Shown here: positions 1 to 9,056 of the stretch, piece after piece
How positions within the stretch are numbered: the first letter of the stretch is position 1
Layout of the letters: each line of letters opens with the position of its first letter
Assembly: GCF_002076895.1 (NCBI RefSeq)
Contig: NZ_CP020465.1
Coordinates: 3,720,001 to 3,784,000 of the forward strand
Source of the DNA: Cognaticolwellia beringensis
GTDB taxonomy: Bacteria; Pseudomonadota; Gammaproteobacteria; Enterobacterales; Alteromonadaceae
Direction of reading: 5' to 3'
Length of the DNA: 64,000 nt
Translations under genes and position numbers: made by a program
The notes under the pieces: generated by a model
The model's database searches: none
What the model was told of the DNA's origin: nothing
What the model saw: the letters and a program-made list of their open reading frames with translations, nothing else

Positions 1-1189
1 CATCAGAGCATACATAGGCTTCACCTTTAGTGGCTTTATACATGGATTCAATAACACGCTGAGGTTTTATCTTTCCGTCTGTTTGCTCATAGCTAACACT
101 GTTAACTGCTCGCCATTGTGCAATTTGTTGCCACCATGTTTGGTTTTCTTCTTGATTGACACTAAATTGTTTTTCTTCAAGCTCATCAAGTAATTGTTTA
201 ATTACTATATCGAGTAAACCCACTACAGGAATATGGGCATTGATGGTTTTAGAGATTGAAGTTGGATCTATATCAACATGCACAATAGTCGCATCAGGGC
301 AGAATTTCTTAACATTGTTTGTGACACGGTCATCAAACCTTGCTCCTAAAGCGAGAATAACATCCGCATTAGCCATGGCCTTGTTAGCTTCCAGGCTCCC
401 GTGCATGCCCAACATGCCAATGAAGTTATCATGTAAACCTGATATGGCGCCTAGCCCCATTAAGGTGTTAGTAATAGGTGCATTGAGCTTTTCTACTAAT
501 TCAGTCAGTAACTCAGCAGCGTTAGCTATTATAACGCCGCCGCCAGCGTATATAACTAGGCGTTTTGCTTTTGTTATAGCTTGAACCGCTTTCTTAATTT
601 GGCGGTGGTGACCTTTTACTGTCGGATTGTAAGAGCGCATATTAACTTCTGAGTTATAGACAAATTCAGCAGTGTATTGTGGCATTAAAATATCTTTGGG
701 TAGTTCGATAACAACCGGGCCCGGTCGACCTGTACTGGCAATATAAAATGCTTTTGCGATAGTGTTAGGAATATCAACAACATTACGACAGTTAAAACTA
801 TGTTTCACAATGGGTCGAGAGCAACCTACGATGTCAGTTTCTTGAAATGCGTCGTCGCCAATTAAATTCGTTGGCACTTGCCCGGAAAGTACCACCATAG
901 GAATGGAGTCCATATAGGCAGTTGCTATACCGGTAATACAATTAGTGGCACCAGGCCCTGATGTTGCTAACACAACACCGACTTCGCCGGTAGCGCGCGC
1001 AAAGCCATCTGCCATGTGTGTTGCTGCCTGCTCGTGACGAACAAGAATATGCTCAACATCATCTTGTCGAAACAGTGCATCATAAATGTCTAGTACTGTC
1101 CCTCCTGGGTAGCCAAACAAATATTTTACCTTAAGTGCTGACAGGGTTTTTACTACCAGTTCTGCACCTGAGAATAGCTCTTTTGTCAT
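1..1189 (-). CDS. ilvI: Acetolactate synthase large subunit (5' part; runs off the left edge)
   Basis: Catalytic subunit of acetohydroxyacid synthase, a ThDP/FAD/Mg-dependent cytoplasmic enzyme. It condenses two pyruvates, or pyruvate with 2-oxobutyrate, in branched-chain amino acid synthesis. Seen: an N-terminal GYPGG motif (residues 26-30), the RHEQAA segment with the conserved cofactor-activating Glu at residue 53, then TSGPGATN, MDSIPMVVLSGQV and SGRPGPV-like stretches. The FDDR...DIDPTSISK region lies near the truncated end. 396 codons are present of about 570 usual for the family, so the C-terminal ThDP domain lies outside the window. The sequence resembles the IlvI isozyme more than IlvB or IlvG; this is judged by eye. 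The ATG at 1189 is the first in-frame start after the attenuator. The small subunit gene (ilvH) would be expected beyond position 1. Expression is probably controlled by the upstream leader. Confidence 0.93.
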   Translation of the reverse strand, partial: MTKELFSGAELVVKTLSALKVKYLFGYPGGTVLDIYDALFRQDDVEHILVRHEQAATHMADGFARATGEVGVVLATSGPGATNCITGIATAYMDSIPMVVLSGQVPTNLIGDDAFQETDIVGCSRPIVKHSFNCRNVVDIPNTIAKAFYIASTGRPGPVVIELPKDILMPQYTAEFVYNSEVNMRSYNPTVKGHHRQIKKAVQAITKAKRLVIYAGGGVIIANAAELLTELVEKLNAPITNTLMGLGAISGLHDNFIGMLGMHGSLEANKAMANADVILALGARFDDRVTNNVKKFCPDATIVHVDIDPTSISKTINAHIPVVGLLDIVIKQLLDELEEKQFSVNQEENQTWWQQIAQWRAVNSVSYEQTDGKIKPQRVIESMYKATKGEAYVCSD

Positions 1190-1222
1190 ATGTAATCCCT
1201 TTAATAAATCGATAAATAGCGA

Positions 1223-1258
1223 TAAAAAAACCCCCGTTCTTTTCAGAGCGAGGGTTTA
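1223..1258 (-). terminator. Attenuator terminator of the ilv leader
   Basis: On the minus strand an AAACCCTCGCTCT arm pairs (with two G-U wobbles) with AGAACGGGGGTTT around a GAAA loop, followed by seven T residues. It lies between the leader peptide stop (1282) and the ilvI ATG (1189), as expected for a transcription attenuator. Confidence 0.85.
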
Positions 1259-1281
1259 TTGTTTATATTTTTACTTTATTT

Positions 1282-1362
1282 TTACACACAATATCGACCA
1301 CGCTTTGGTTCTAAGACCAAGACGACAACGAGGAGAGATAAGAGCGTGTTTACGAAATTCAT
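1282..1362 (-). CDS. ilv leader peptide, 26 aa, Leu/Val-rich
   Basis: A small minus-strand ORF starting ATG at 1362 and ending TAA at 1282-1284. Of 26 residues six are Leu and six are Val, concentrated at residues 7-17 (LLSLLVVVLVL after an N-terminal MNFVNT). No Ile codon is present. It sits between a promoter and an intrinsic terminator in front of ilvI. This is the classic arrangement for ribosome-mediated attenuation: stalling at Leu or Val codons when charged tRNA is scarce would prevent terminator formation. The codon content points to leucine and valine as the sensed amino acids, as in the ivbL leader of enterobacterial ilvBN. The function is inferred from arrangement and composition; no strong Shine-Dalgarno is visible. 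Confidence 0.88.
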   Translation of the reverse strand: MNFVNTLLSLLVVVLVLEPKRGRYCV

Positions 1363-1395
1363 AGTAAAATATTGTGTAAAAAAGTAATAGCTACA

Positions 1396-1424
1396 GTTTT
1401 AAGGGGTTTAGCTATTTCTGTCAA
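1396..1424 (-). promoter_or_regulatory. Probable sigma70 promoter for the ilv leader
   Basis: Minus strand: a perfect -35 TTGACA (1424-1419), a 17-bp spacer and a -10 TAAAAC (1401-1396). Transcription would begin near 1389, about 27 nt before the leader ATG. Confidence 0.65.
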
Positions 1425-1744
1425 TGAAAAGTTAGCAATTATTTATAAGTATTTATTATTTGTTATAGCTCAAAATAAAATTCTGTCATTAATTTAACCT
1501 TTGTCTGGTCATATAATGAGACATGGGGGTAATAAGTAGGTAAGTAAAGTTATTCAAATTGAGCGATGAACTTGCCTCCACCTGTAGCTATATTTTAATA
1601 TTGGTTATATGAAAACTGACTGTTATTGTTTATTATTCTGTGTATAAAACGTAATGTCGTTACATTTTTCAACAGCTTATTAGCGTATCTATGATAGGCT
1701 GTTATAACAAGTTTTAAACACCTCAAAGTTATATGGAAGGATTT
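1425..1744. other. Intergenic region, no gene seen
   Basis: AT-rich divergent spacer between the ilv promoter and the DUF4136 lipoprotein gene. No ORF with coding character, no tRNA and no clear hairpin was found. Confidence 0.6.
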
Positions 1745-2305
1745 ATGTTAAAAAGTAAACTAATCATAATGTTAGCACTTGTTAGTGCAATGGCCGGCTG
1801 TGTATCAACGCAACAAGCTAGAGTTGACTTTGATCGCAATAGTGAGATAGCTACATCGCATTATAAAACATTCGCATGGCTTAATGAAACAAAGGCTTTA
1901 GCTGAATCTGTTGATGCTAATCCAGTGATGAAAGTTAGAATTGATAACGCCATTGAACAGGCTTTTATCGCCAAAGGCTATCAATTAGTTAAAGAAGCAG
2001 AGCAGGCAGACTTTACTATTTCATATACCATGGGTAGTAGAGATAAAGTTAAAGTTGATTCTTTACCTGTTATGTACCGCACTAGTTTTATGTGGGGACA
2101 TAGTTACTACGGTGGCATAGGCATGGGTTCTGATACTCGTGTGCGTAATTATACTGAAGGAAAATTAGCGATAGATGTATTCGATGTTAAAAGCCACCAG
2201 CCTGTATGGCATGGTTGGGCCGTAAAACGTATTAAGACCTCTGAACAAGATAACCCAAGTAAAGCGATTAAAATGGTCGTTGAGCAGGTTGTTGCTCAGT
2301 TTTAG
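1745..2305 (+). CDS. DUF4136-family lipoprotein
   Basis: Small envelope lipoprotein of unknown function. The N-terminus is a lipoprotein signal peptide: basic MLKSK, a hydrophobic stretch, then lipobox MAGC with the lipidated Cys at residue 19. The mature part has features of the DUF4136 family: VDFDRNSEI near the start, YKTFAWL, then a glycine-rich middle (YYGGIGMGSDTRVRNYTEG) and a C-terminal KLAIDVFD...PVWHGWA strand pattern. An ATG four codons upstream (1733) is also in frame. The GGAAGGA just before 1745 is a good Shine-Dalgarno only for the second ATG, and that start also gives a normal signal peptide, so 1745 is preferred. Monocistronic, with a terminator immediately downstream. Confidence 0.85.
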   Translation: MLKSKLIIMLALVSAMAGCVSTQQARVDFDRNSEIATSHYKTFAWLNETKALAESVDANPVMKVRIDNAIEQAFIAKGYQLVKEAEQADFTISYTMGSRDKVKVDSLPVMYRTSFMWGHSYYGGIGMGSDTRVRNYTEGKLAIDVFDVKSHQPVWHGWAVKRIKTSEQDNPSKAIKMVVEQVVAQF

Positions 2306-2331
2306 GTTAGACAATTAAATAAAGTATTTAT

Positions 2332-2358
2332 AAAGCGCAGGCCATCTGCGCTTTTTTT
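2332..2358 (+). terminator. Intrinsic terminator after the DUF4136 gene
   Basis: Stem AAAGCGCAG / CTGCGCTTT with a five-base loop, followed by a run of T. Confidence 0.85.
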
Positions 2359-2471
2359 TGTTTTTAATAAATTAAATTTATCAATCACCATGCATATTTT
2401 TTATTCGGAGCTAATATTAATCAACTTAGTATTAATTGATATAAGTGTTTTATCTTTAAAAGTGAGGGTAT

Positions 2472-2819
2472 ATGAAGCCACTAATTTTTATTACTTTCGC
2501 GGCATTCGCTGGGTTTGTTTACGTGCCTGCAAGCCAAAGTGCAAACTTAGCTAGTAATATATGTGAATACGTCGCAGTTGATGATAAAGGGCGATTAAGA
2601 AAACTGCTTAAATCAAATCGTTTGAAATTGCGCAATGTGTTTAAGGATGTTAGTTGCGACAACGATAATATATTGATTTTTGCTGCGAAAAAAAATGCTA
2701 AAGAAATTGGTCAACTACTGATTAAAAAACTCCCTAAAGGTGTTATAGAAAGTGAATTAGAAAATTTAGTCAGTATATCCCCGCAATTAGCTGAACTAGC
2801 GCAAGCGCGTATAAATTAA
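2472..2819 (+). CDS. DUF3718-family exported small protein (copy 1)
   Basis: 115-aa secreted or periplasmic protein of unknown function. Residues 1-23 form a signal peptide ending around SQS/A. The mature domain has ICEYVAVDDKGRLRKLL, RLKLRNVF and a second Cys. The two cysteines (31 and 62) are 31 residues apart and could form a disulfide. A paralogue with the same Cys spacing lies at 38731-39090, with conserved CEYVA-DDK, LK-NKLK/RLKLRN and ISKLPK/IKKLPK blocks. The family assignment to DUF3718 is from memory of the pattern in Shewanella/Colwellia proteins. No riboswitch is visible upstream of this copy, unlike the other. A GAGGG Shine-Dalgarno precedes the ATG. Confidence 0.78.
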   Translation: MKPLIFITFAAFAGFVYVPASQSANLASNICEYVAVDDKGRLRKLLKSNRLKLRNVFKDVSCDNDNILIFAAKKNAKEIGQLLIKKLPKGVIESELENLVSISPQLAELAQARIN

Positions 2820-2852
2820 ATGATAATATACGCTTGAGTAAATGTTACTAAT

Positions 2853-3896
2853 CTAAGCTTTAAATGGATGTTCAACAAGATTAAATTTCGTGTTGTTCTC
2901 ACCAAAAATATAGACATTACATTGTTGCCAAGTATCTGGAATCGTCCATGTGTTGTTGTTTTCTATGGAATATACGTGGCGCTTATTCGCACAACGAATA
3001 TCCATCTTAGTTAACTTTCCGGTGATATTGCTCAGGGTAAATTCATTACGCACTAATGCATAGTGCCAGTAGTCATTACTGCGCATATCGCCACTAACCA
3101 CAAGCTCTTTTTCTGACTTAACAAACTCGTCGATACGTTCAATGAGTACTTGGTAATCGGCTAAATAGGGTTCATCACTCGCGATTTTTTTAAGGTATTT
3201 GAATGTGCTGTATGCTGCTTTTAATTGATTTAATTTTATTTGTAAAATGAACTTCTGCTTAAGTATCGATACTAACTGTTGGTTATTCTCGGGATCTGAA
3301 GAAAACGCAGTTTTATTCAGGTGGGAAAGTTGAAGGGCTGGGTCATCTATGTCGCTAGCATATTGCGCACTAAGCAATTGTAAAAAATTATTTTCAGATA
3401 AATGCATATGTTTTATCTTTTCAAACTTGGCTAATAGTTGCTCAACTTCTGCATAATCCTTTTCTGCTAAGGCGGATTTTGTCTTGTTATATAAACTTCT
3501 AAAGCGTTTAGTTGCCCCTGTAGTACCATTTTTTTGTTTATGCATTCTAAAATCAATTTGCACACTGTTAGCGCATTGCTGTATTGGCTCGCCATTTTCC
3601 ATTGCTGGCTGATATTGCCACTTCAATATCGCTTTTTTAGCGGCTAGAGTGATGTCTTTACTGCCGGATGTTTCTTCGGTTATTACATTTGAAACACTGC
3701 CGTCTTTTTCAATGATAAAACTAAATCTTGCCCAACCTTCACGATTATTTCTTGCTGCCTCTATTGGGTATTTGGCTGCTACTCTGACTTTAGCTGTAGG
3801 TTCAGTTGATGTTCTTAGGTGCTGAGACAGCTCAAATGCGGAAACACTATTGCAAAGCAGCATTACGGGGAGAAATTTAACAATTTTTTTGTTCAT
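2853..3896 (-). CDS. TonB C-terminal-domain protein with helical tail
   Basis: 347-aa exported protein. Residues 1-20 are a signal peptide (MNKKIVKFLPVMLLCNSVSA). A TonB C-terminal-like domain follows at about residues 35-115: KYPIEAARNNREGWARFSF, IEKDGSVSNV, AAKKAILKWQYQPA, and an IDFRM strand. The remaining 230 residues look largely alpha-helical and TPR-like (LLAKFEKI, LNKTAF, LKQKFILQIKLNQLKAAYSTFKYLKKIA), and a short beta-rich end follows. The usual order in TonB proteins is a membrane anchor, a Pro-rich linker and then the C-terminal domain. Here the domain comes first, there is no Pro-rich linker, and a cleavable signal is likely. It is therefore probably not a canonical energy transducer. 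Transcribed alone; no exbBD nearby. Confidence 0.75.
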   Translation of the reverse strand: MNKKIVKFLPVMLLCNSVSAFELSQHLRTSTEPTAKVRVAAKYPIEAARNNREGWARFSFIIEKDGSVSNVITEETSGSKDITLAAKKAILKWQYQPAMENGEPIQQCANSVQIDFRMHKQKNGTTGATKRFRSLYNKTKSALAEKDYAEVEQLLAKFEKIKHMHLSENNFLQLLSAQYASDIDDPALQLSHLNKTAFSSDPENNQQLVSILKQKFILQIKLNQLKAAYSTFKYLKKIASDEPYLADYQVLIERIDEFVKSEKELVVSGDMRSNDYWHYALVRNEFTLSNITGKLTKMDIRCANKRHVYSIENNNTWTIPDTWQQCNVYIFGENNTKFNLVEHPFKA

Positions 3897-3996
3897 TTGA
3901 ACATCCGTGTAAGAATTATTACTTTAAATTAACATATTTATAACATTTTATATGCAAGTTTGTAATCTATAGCCTAATTTTATTTAGCGACTGAAC

Positions 3997-4938
3997 TTAG
4001 CTGTATGAGGAAATTAAGTCAGTGATTTTTTTCGCTGTTTCTATTGGCTCTTCCATCGGAAAACAATGATGCTGACCAAAAGTTTGCCATTGTATAATAT
4101 TATTGATTTTAGAGGCTCTTTTAACGGCCTTCGGAATGAAGAAATAACTTTTCTTTGCTATTAATATCTCTACCGGAATATCAACTTTATATATCGCTCG
4201 CCATAATCCTTTAGGGTAAGAACCAAAAATGGAAGCTTCCCAACTTGGCTGACAACTAAGTTGTACGGAATTATCCTGATGGGTATTCGTGGAAGACTCA
4301 CAATAATCGCTAATCACTTGTGGATGCCAGGCTTTATAAAAAGACTTACCGGCGATACTCTCTTTCATGGCAGCTAAACTTGGCCATTTTGCATTTCGAT
4401 TGGCAACTGATCTAACTAATGCTCTTTGTCGCCATGTTCCAGTAGCACGCATTAATTGCTGCGCTATGATCATTTCAGTTTGGAATAATACCGGATCTAA
4501 CAAAATAATTTCACTGAATAAATCTGGGTATTTAACGGCCGCTAAGAGTGTTAAAACACCGCCCATTGAATGTCCTATACCAATCAATGGGCCGTTTTCT
4601 TTTACATTGGCCTGCTTATAAATAGCATCTGCAATAGTATTTGCTATTTTTTGCCAGTTTGGCATCTTTGTCGTTGGCTGTGTCGAACTTCCATGGCCTG
4701 GAACGTCGGTTAACCAAATAGACCAGTCTTGTGGCAATTGTGAAGCCATAGCGGCTAAGGTCATCGATGAAAAGCCCGTTCCGTGCAGTAAGTGGATACG
4801 CTTAGCGTTTTTAGCTCCCGCTCGATAATGACCATTAACCGTCATTTGACTGTTAGATTTTTGCTGCCATTGTTGAATATTTTCAAGCACAAGCGGGCTA
4901 GGTGGTGGCATAGTTTTGGAAGATGAACATTCAGGCAT
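3997..4938 (-). CDS. Alpha/beta hydrolase
   Basis: 313-aa cytoplasmic serine hydrolase of unknown substrate. Seen: the oxyanion-hole HGTGFSS region (about residues 52-58), DVPGHGSS (78-85) and the nucleophile elbow GHSMGG with Ser124. An LLDPVLF strand carries a candidate acid, and FGQHHCFP holds candidate catalytic His290/291 near the C-terminus. Length and motif order fit the AB_hydrolase_1/6 family. No signal peptide is evident. It is flanked by unrelated genes, so context gives no clue to the substrate. Confidence 0.85.
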   Translation of the reverse strand: MPECSSSKTMPPPSPLVLENIQQWQQKSNSQMTVNGHYRAGAKNAKRIHLLHGTGFSSMTLAAMASQLPQDWSIWLTDVPGHGSSTQPTTKMPNWQKIANTIADAIYKQANVKENGPLIGIGHSMGGVLTLLAAVKYPDLFSEIILLDPVLFQTEMIIAQQLMRATGTWRQRALVRSVANRNAKWPSLAAMKESIAGKSFYKAWHPQVISDYCESSTNTHQDNSVQLSCQPSWEASIFGSYPKGLWRAIYKVDIPVEILIAKKSYFFIPKAVKRASKINNIIQWQTFGQHHCFPMEEPIETAKKITDLISSYS

Positions 4939-5173
4939 TGGTTTTTATCTACTGATTATTTAGTGTAAGTAACATATCAACTTACTTAACGGTTGTGAAT
5001 GTTGTTTATAAGAATTGTTGAATAAATTAACCATGGAGATTATGGTAACTGCTTGAGTTTTAGCCAAAAGCTAAAAATAAAGAAGGTGTATAAGGTCATT
5101 CGACGTCATTATGATACAGATGGCTTTATGATTAGAAAAAATATTATAAGGTATATAATTACAAGGTATATAG

Positions 5174-6130
5174 ATGTTTAATAAATCAATAGCCGTTTTT
5201 ATTTTGAGTATTGTATTGACGCCAGTGAGTAAAGCAAAGGCGCAAATAAGTACCGAAATTGATCATATTAATGCCAGCAGCATTGGCCAGCAGTGCTATT
5301 CGGCTAAATGGAATAAACAAAAATTACTCGGCTTAGCTGAGCAGAACTTTGTCATTGAAAATGAGCTGGAACGTGCTGAATTAGCTATGCAATTATTACA
5401 TTGTTTAGCTATCCCACAACCTGAAATTCGTGATGGCGTTGCTTTTACTGGTCTTTCGAACTGGTTGAGGGGAGATAGATTATCCAGTGAGGTGCATCGC
5501 TTAATGTTTACAACGTTAATTGAAGGCTTTGGCGTTGAAACGGATGACAAAAATGGCGTTTATCAGCCTTTTGTCGCATTGGTGTTATCTGAATTAGCAC
5601 GTGTTGACCGAAAATCGACTTATTTGAGTGCAGAACAACGAGACTTGTTGGTGTCAAAAAGTACAGCTTTCATGAGTAACATCAATGATTATCGTGGGTT
5701 TGATGAAGTCGTTGGTTGGCGACATAATGTCGCACATACTGCTGATATATTTCTCCAATTAGCCTTAAACCCAGTAATTAATAAAGCGCATTTAACCCAG
5801 ATGTTAAATGCCATCGGAGAGCAGGTACTTGCGAAAAATACGCACTTTTATATTTATGGCGAACCTGAACGTTTGTCTACAGCACTACTTTATATTCTAC
5901 TGAAAAATCAGCACAATGAACAAGAATGGCAGCACTGGTTACAGCGCTACATCACACCAAGTCCGCTTAAAAGTTGGCAACAAGTTTACACTAACCAACA
6001 AGGCTTAGCTCAACTGCATAATGCGCGTGCGTTTTTAGGCGCGGTATTTGCATCAATAGCCGATAGTAATAATGAAAAGCTGAAAATGCTAAAACCAGCA
6101 TTAGTCAATGCCTTCGATAATTTGCCATAA
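5174..6130 (+). CDS. DUF2785-family exported protein
   Basis: 318-aa protein of unknown function. A signal peptide (MFNKSIAVFILSIVLTPVSKAKA) precedes an all-helical domain. The family marker is the central block DYRGFDEVVGWRHNVAHTADIFLQLALNP, in which Trp-Arg-His and Ala-His-x-x-Asp are conserved in DUF2785 proteins; an FVALVLSELARVDR helix precedes it. The C-terminal part continues as short helices (LLYILLKNQH, LQRYITPSP). The family name is recalled from the W-x-H-x-x-A-H pattern. Upstream of the ATG is only an AT-rich region and a weak GAT/AAGG-like Shine-Dalgarno. Confidence 0.75.
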   Translation: MFNKSIAVFILSIVLTPVSKAKAQISTEIDHINASSIGQQCYSAKWNKQKLLGLAEQNFVIENELERAELAMQLLHCLAIPQPEIRDGVAFTGLSNWLRGDRLSSEVHRLMFTTLIEGFGVETDDKNGVYQPFVALVLSELARVDRKSTYLSAEQRDLLVSKSTAFMSNINDYRGFDEVVGWRHNVAHTADIFLQLALNPVINKAHLTQMLNAIGEQVLAKNTHFYIYGEPERLSTALLYILLKNQHNEQEWQHWLQRYITPSPLKSWQQVYTNQQGLAQLHNARAFLGAVFASIADSNNEKLKMLKPALVNAFDNLP

Positions 6131-6380
6131 AATAGACCTTTAATCTTAATAACGTCTTCATTTTATATTTATCGTGTAATAGGCTGAATTAATCAGGTGG
6201 TAACTTTACTTAATAATATCCAAAATAAAGCGTATAAATAGCGCTTTAAGACCACAAGTTAAATTATATTTCGCGATCCACAGTCGAATTTATATTCTTT
6301 AGGTGCGCTTGGGTTAATTCTATTGATATAATATCTTCAATTACATTATTTAAATTTTATTATTTTTAGGGGTTCTGTGG

Positions 6381-8060
6381 ATGTCGGAAGTAGAAAACCG
6401 TCCAACAAATTTTATTCGTCAAATTATTGATGCCGATCTTGCTAGTGGTAAGCATAGTAAAGTACAAACACGTTTTCCGCCTGAGCCAAATGGTTTTTTA
6501 CATATTGGTCATGCGAAATCTATTTGTTTAAACTTTGGTATTGCTCAAGATTACAATGGTTTGTGTAATTTGCGCTTTGACGATACTAACCCTGAAAAAG
6601 AAGATATTGATTTCGTAAATTCTATTCAAGCCGATGTTAAGTGGTTGGGTTTTGAATGGGCGGGTGATATTCATTATTCTTCAGATTATTTTGACCGCTT
6701 GTATGGTTATGCTGTTGAGCTTATCGAAAAAGGTTTAGCTTACGTTTGTTTTTTAAATGCCGAAGAAACGCGCGAATATCGTGGTACGTTAAAGCAACCA
6801 GGGAAAAACAGTCCTTATCGTGAAACGTCAGTTGAAGAAAACCTCGCTTTATTTGAAAAAATGAAAGCGGGTGACTTTAAAGAAGGGCATTGTGCCCTGC
6901 GTGCTAAAATCGACATGGCATCAAGCTTCATGTGCATGCGCGATCCAGTAATTTATCGAGTTAAATTTGCCCATCATCACCAAACAGGTGATAAATGGTG
7001 TATTTATCCAATGTACGATTTTACGCATTGTATTTCAGATGCCATAGAAGGCATTACGCATTCAATCTGTACTTTAGAATTTCAAGATAATCGTCGTTTG
7101 TATGACTGGGTGATTGAAAATATTTCGATAGAAACCACACCACGTCAATACGAGTTCTCACGCTTGAATCTCGAATATACTGTGATGAGTAAACGTAAAT
7201 TAAATAGCCTGGTGGAAGACAAGCTAGTTAGCGGCTGGGATGACCCGCGTATGCCAACCATTGCTGGCTTTCGTCGCAAAGGTTTTACGCCAGGTTCATT
7301 ACGAGAATTTGCGAAGCGCATTGGCGTAACGAAAATGGATAACACTGTCGAAATGAGTGTGTTAGATGCTTGTATTCGTGAAGATTTAAATGATAATGCA
7401 CCACGTGCTATGGCGGTTCTAGACCCAATTAAATTGGTGATTGAAAACTATCCTGAAGATAAAGTTGAAAATCTTGATGTTAAGAACCACCCAAGTGATG
7501 AAAGTCATGGCTCTCGCATTGTGCCATTTGCCAAAGCGCTTTACATTGAAGCAGAAGACTTTCGTGAAGAAGCCAACAAAAAGTATAAGCGTTTAGTATT
7601 AGACAAAGCCGTGCGTTTACGCGGTGCTTATGTTGTTACCGCTACCCGTTGTGATAAAGATGCAGAAGGTAATGTAACTACGGTTTATTGCCAATATGAT
7701 CCTGAAACTTTAGGTAAAAACCCGACTGATGGCACTAAGCCAAAAGGTGTTATTCATTGGGTTGCGGCTGAACAAAGTCTTGATGCAGAAATTCGTTTGT
7801 ACGAACGCTTATTTACTGTGCCAAACCCAGGAGCTGCAGAAGACTTTCATTCAGTGATTAACCCTGATTCATTGACTATTATTAATTCGAAAGTTGAACC
7901 TTATCTAGCGAATGCAAAACCTGAGCAAGCATTTCAGTTTGAGCGCCAAGGTTACTTTTGTTTAGATAATAAAATATCAGCAGAAGATACTGCCGCAGGT
8001 AAGCTAGTTTTCAACCGCACGGTTGGTCTACGCGATACTTGGGAAAAAAAGTCAGCTTAG
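6381..8060 (+). CDS. glnS: Glutaminyl-tRNA synthetase
   Basis: Charges tRNA-Gln with glutamine in the cytoplasm. It is a class I aminoacyl-tRNA synthetase of 559 aa, close to the 554 aa of E. coli. Seen: [15 protein letters not shown] with the HIGH signature at residues 41-44, the [11 protein letters not shown] motif, a catalytic core with [23 protein letters not shown], and the KMSKS equivalent VMSKR at 268-272. The anticodon-binding beta-barrel half follows to the C-terminus. Start ATG at 6381 is preceded by AGGGG. It stands alone and is followed by a bidirectional terminator shared with trpA. Confidence 0.98.
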   Translation: MSEVENRPTNFIRQIIDADLASGKHSKVQTRFPPEPNGFLHIGHAKSICLNFGIAQDYNGLCNLRFDDTNPEKEDIDFVNSIQADVKWLGFEWAGDIHYSSDYFDRLYGYAVELIEKGLAYVCFLNAEETREYRGTLKQPGKNSPYRETSVEENLALFEKMKAGDFKEGHCALRAKIDMASSFMCMRDPVIYRVKFAHHHQTGDKWCIYPMYDFTHCISDAIEGITHSICTLEFQDNRRLYDWVIENISIETTPRQYEFSRLNLEYTVMSKRKLNSLVEDKLVSGWDDPRMPTIAGFRRKGFTPGSLREFAKRIGVTKMDNTVEMSVLDACIREDLNDNAPRAMAVLDPIKLVIENYPEDKVENLDVKNHPSDESHGSRIVPFAKALYIEAEDFREEANKKYKRLVLDKAVRLRGAYVVTATRCDKDAEGNVTTVYCQYDPETLGKNPTDGTKPKGVIHWVAAEQSLDAEIRLYERLFTVPNPGAAEDFHSVINPDSLTIINSKVEPYLANAKPEQAFQFERQGYFCLDNKISAEDTAAGKLVFNRTVGLRDTWEKKSA

Positions 8061-8108
8061 CTATTAATCATCGACTAATAGCCATTGATTTAGAATCTAA
8101 GATGTAAT

Positions 8109-8147
8109 AAAAAAAGCTCATAAGTTAAACCTTATGAGCTTTTTTAT
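8109..8147. terminator. Bidirectional terminator between glnS and trpA
   Basis: Perfect stem AAAAAGCTCATAAG / CTTATGAGCTTTTT with a six-base loop. T runs follow it on both strands, so it can end glnS (plus) and the trp operon (minus). Confidence 0.9.
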
Positions 8148-8210
8148 ATTCAAATAAATCACTTTTAACTGACAGCTTAAAACTTAAAACTGATAGTTAT
8201 TCCGATTAAC

Positions 8211-9056
8211 TTAAAGTTTAGTAGCTAGCTTCATAGCACGAACAAATCCGGCTAATTCTTCCAACATTTTATCGTGATCATCAAGATTTTTTTCAATAAT
8301 TTTAACGACAGCAGAGCCACTAATAGCACCTTTTGCTCCCGTTGCTAATGCAGCTTCTACTTGTTCAGGTTTTGATATGCCAAAACCAATCACAGAAGGT
8401 GCAGCTTGATATTTATCCAAGATATCAATAAGTTTATGGCCAGTCATTTCAGCTTCAGTTTCTGTGCCCGTAACGCCGACACGACTTAATACATAAGTAT
8501 AACCAGAGCCATAATCAGCTACTTTTTGTAAAGTTTTTTCACTGGCATTAGGCGGGGCGATGAATATCGGCGCTATACCATTGGCAGTTGCCGCTTGTCT
8601 AAATGGCTCACATTCACGAATAGGTAAGTCAGCGATAAGTACAGAATCAACACCTGCCGCGGCAACATCACGATAGAAGTTATTAATGCCACGCGCAAAT
8701 ACTAGGTTGCCATAAAGTAGCAAGCCAATGGGAATATCAGGCGCATAAGCACGAATTTTAGCTAAAATATCTAAACAGACATCGGTATTAGTATTGGCTT
8801 TTAGTGCACGAAGCGCAGCCATTTGAATGGTCAAACCGTCAGCACTGGGGTCTGAAAAGGGCATGCCTAGTTCTAAAGCATCTGCGCCAGCATCAATAAG
8901 TGTTTTAATCACTTCTAAAGACTGCTCAGCATTTGGGTCGCCAATGATAACAAAAGGGATGAACGCGCCTTCATTCTTTGCCGCTAATTTTTCAAACGCT
9001 TGGTCATAACGAGTACTTACATTAGTAATGTTAGTAATATTAGTTGCTTGGCTCAT
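8211..9056 (-). CDS. trpA: Tryptophan synthase alpha chain
   Basis: Cleaves indole-3-glycerol phosphate to indole and glyceraldehyde-3-phosphate; the indole is channelled to TrpB. 281 aa with a TIM-barrel pattern: [14 protein letters not shown] carries the conserved catalytic Glu and Asp, and [27 protein letters not shown] and GFGISKPEQ follow in order. The N-terminal 13 residues (Asn/Thr/Ile-rich, repeated ITN) are a short extension not typical of the family. Last gene of the trp operon: its ATG overlaps the trpB stop by one base (TAATG), indicating translational coupling. Confidence 0.98.
   Translation of the reverse strand: MSQATNITNITNVSTRYDQAFEKLAAKNEGAFIPFVIIGDPNAEQSLEVIKTLIDAGADALELGMPFSDPSADGLTIQMAALRALKANTNTDVCLDILAKIRAYAPDIPIGLLLYGNLVFARGINNFYRDVAAAGVDSVLIADLPIRECEPFRQAATANGIAPIFIAPPNASEKTLQKVADYGSGYTYVLSRVGVTGTETEAEMTGHKLIDILDKYQAAPSVIGFGISKPEQVEAALATGAKGAISGSAVVKIIEKNLDDHDKMLEELAGFVRAMKLATKL

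Noticed and set aside
156..584. 142-codon plus-strand open frame at the left edge
   Set aside because: Antisense to ilvI, whose residues read as a clear acetolactate synthase on the other strand.
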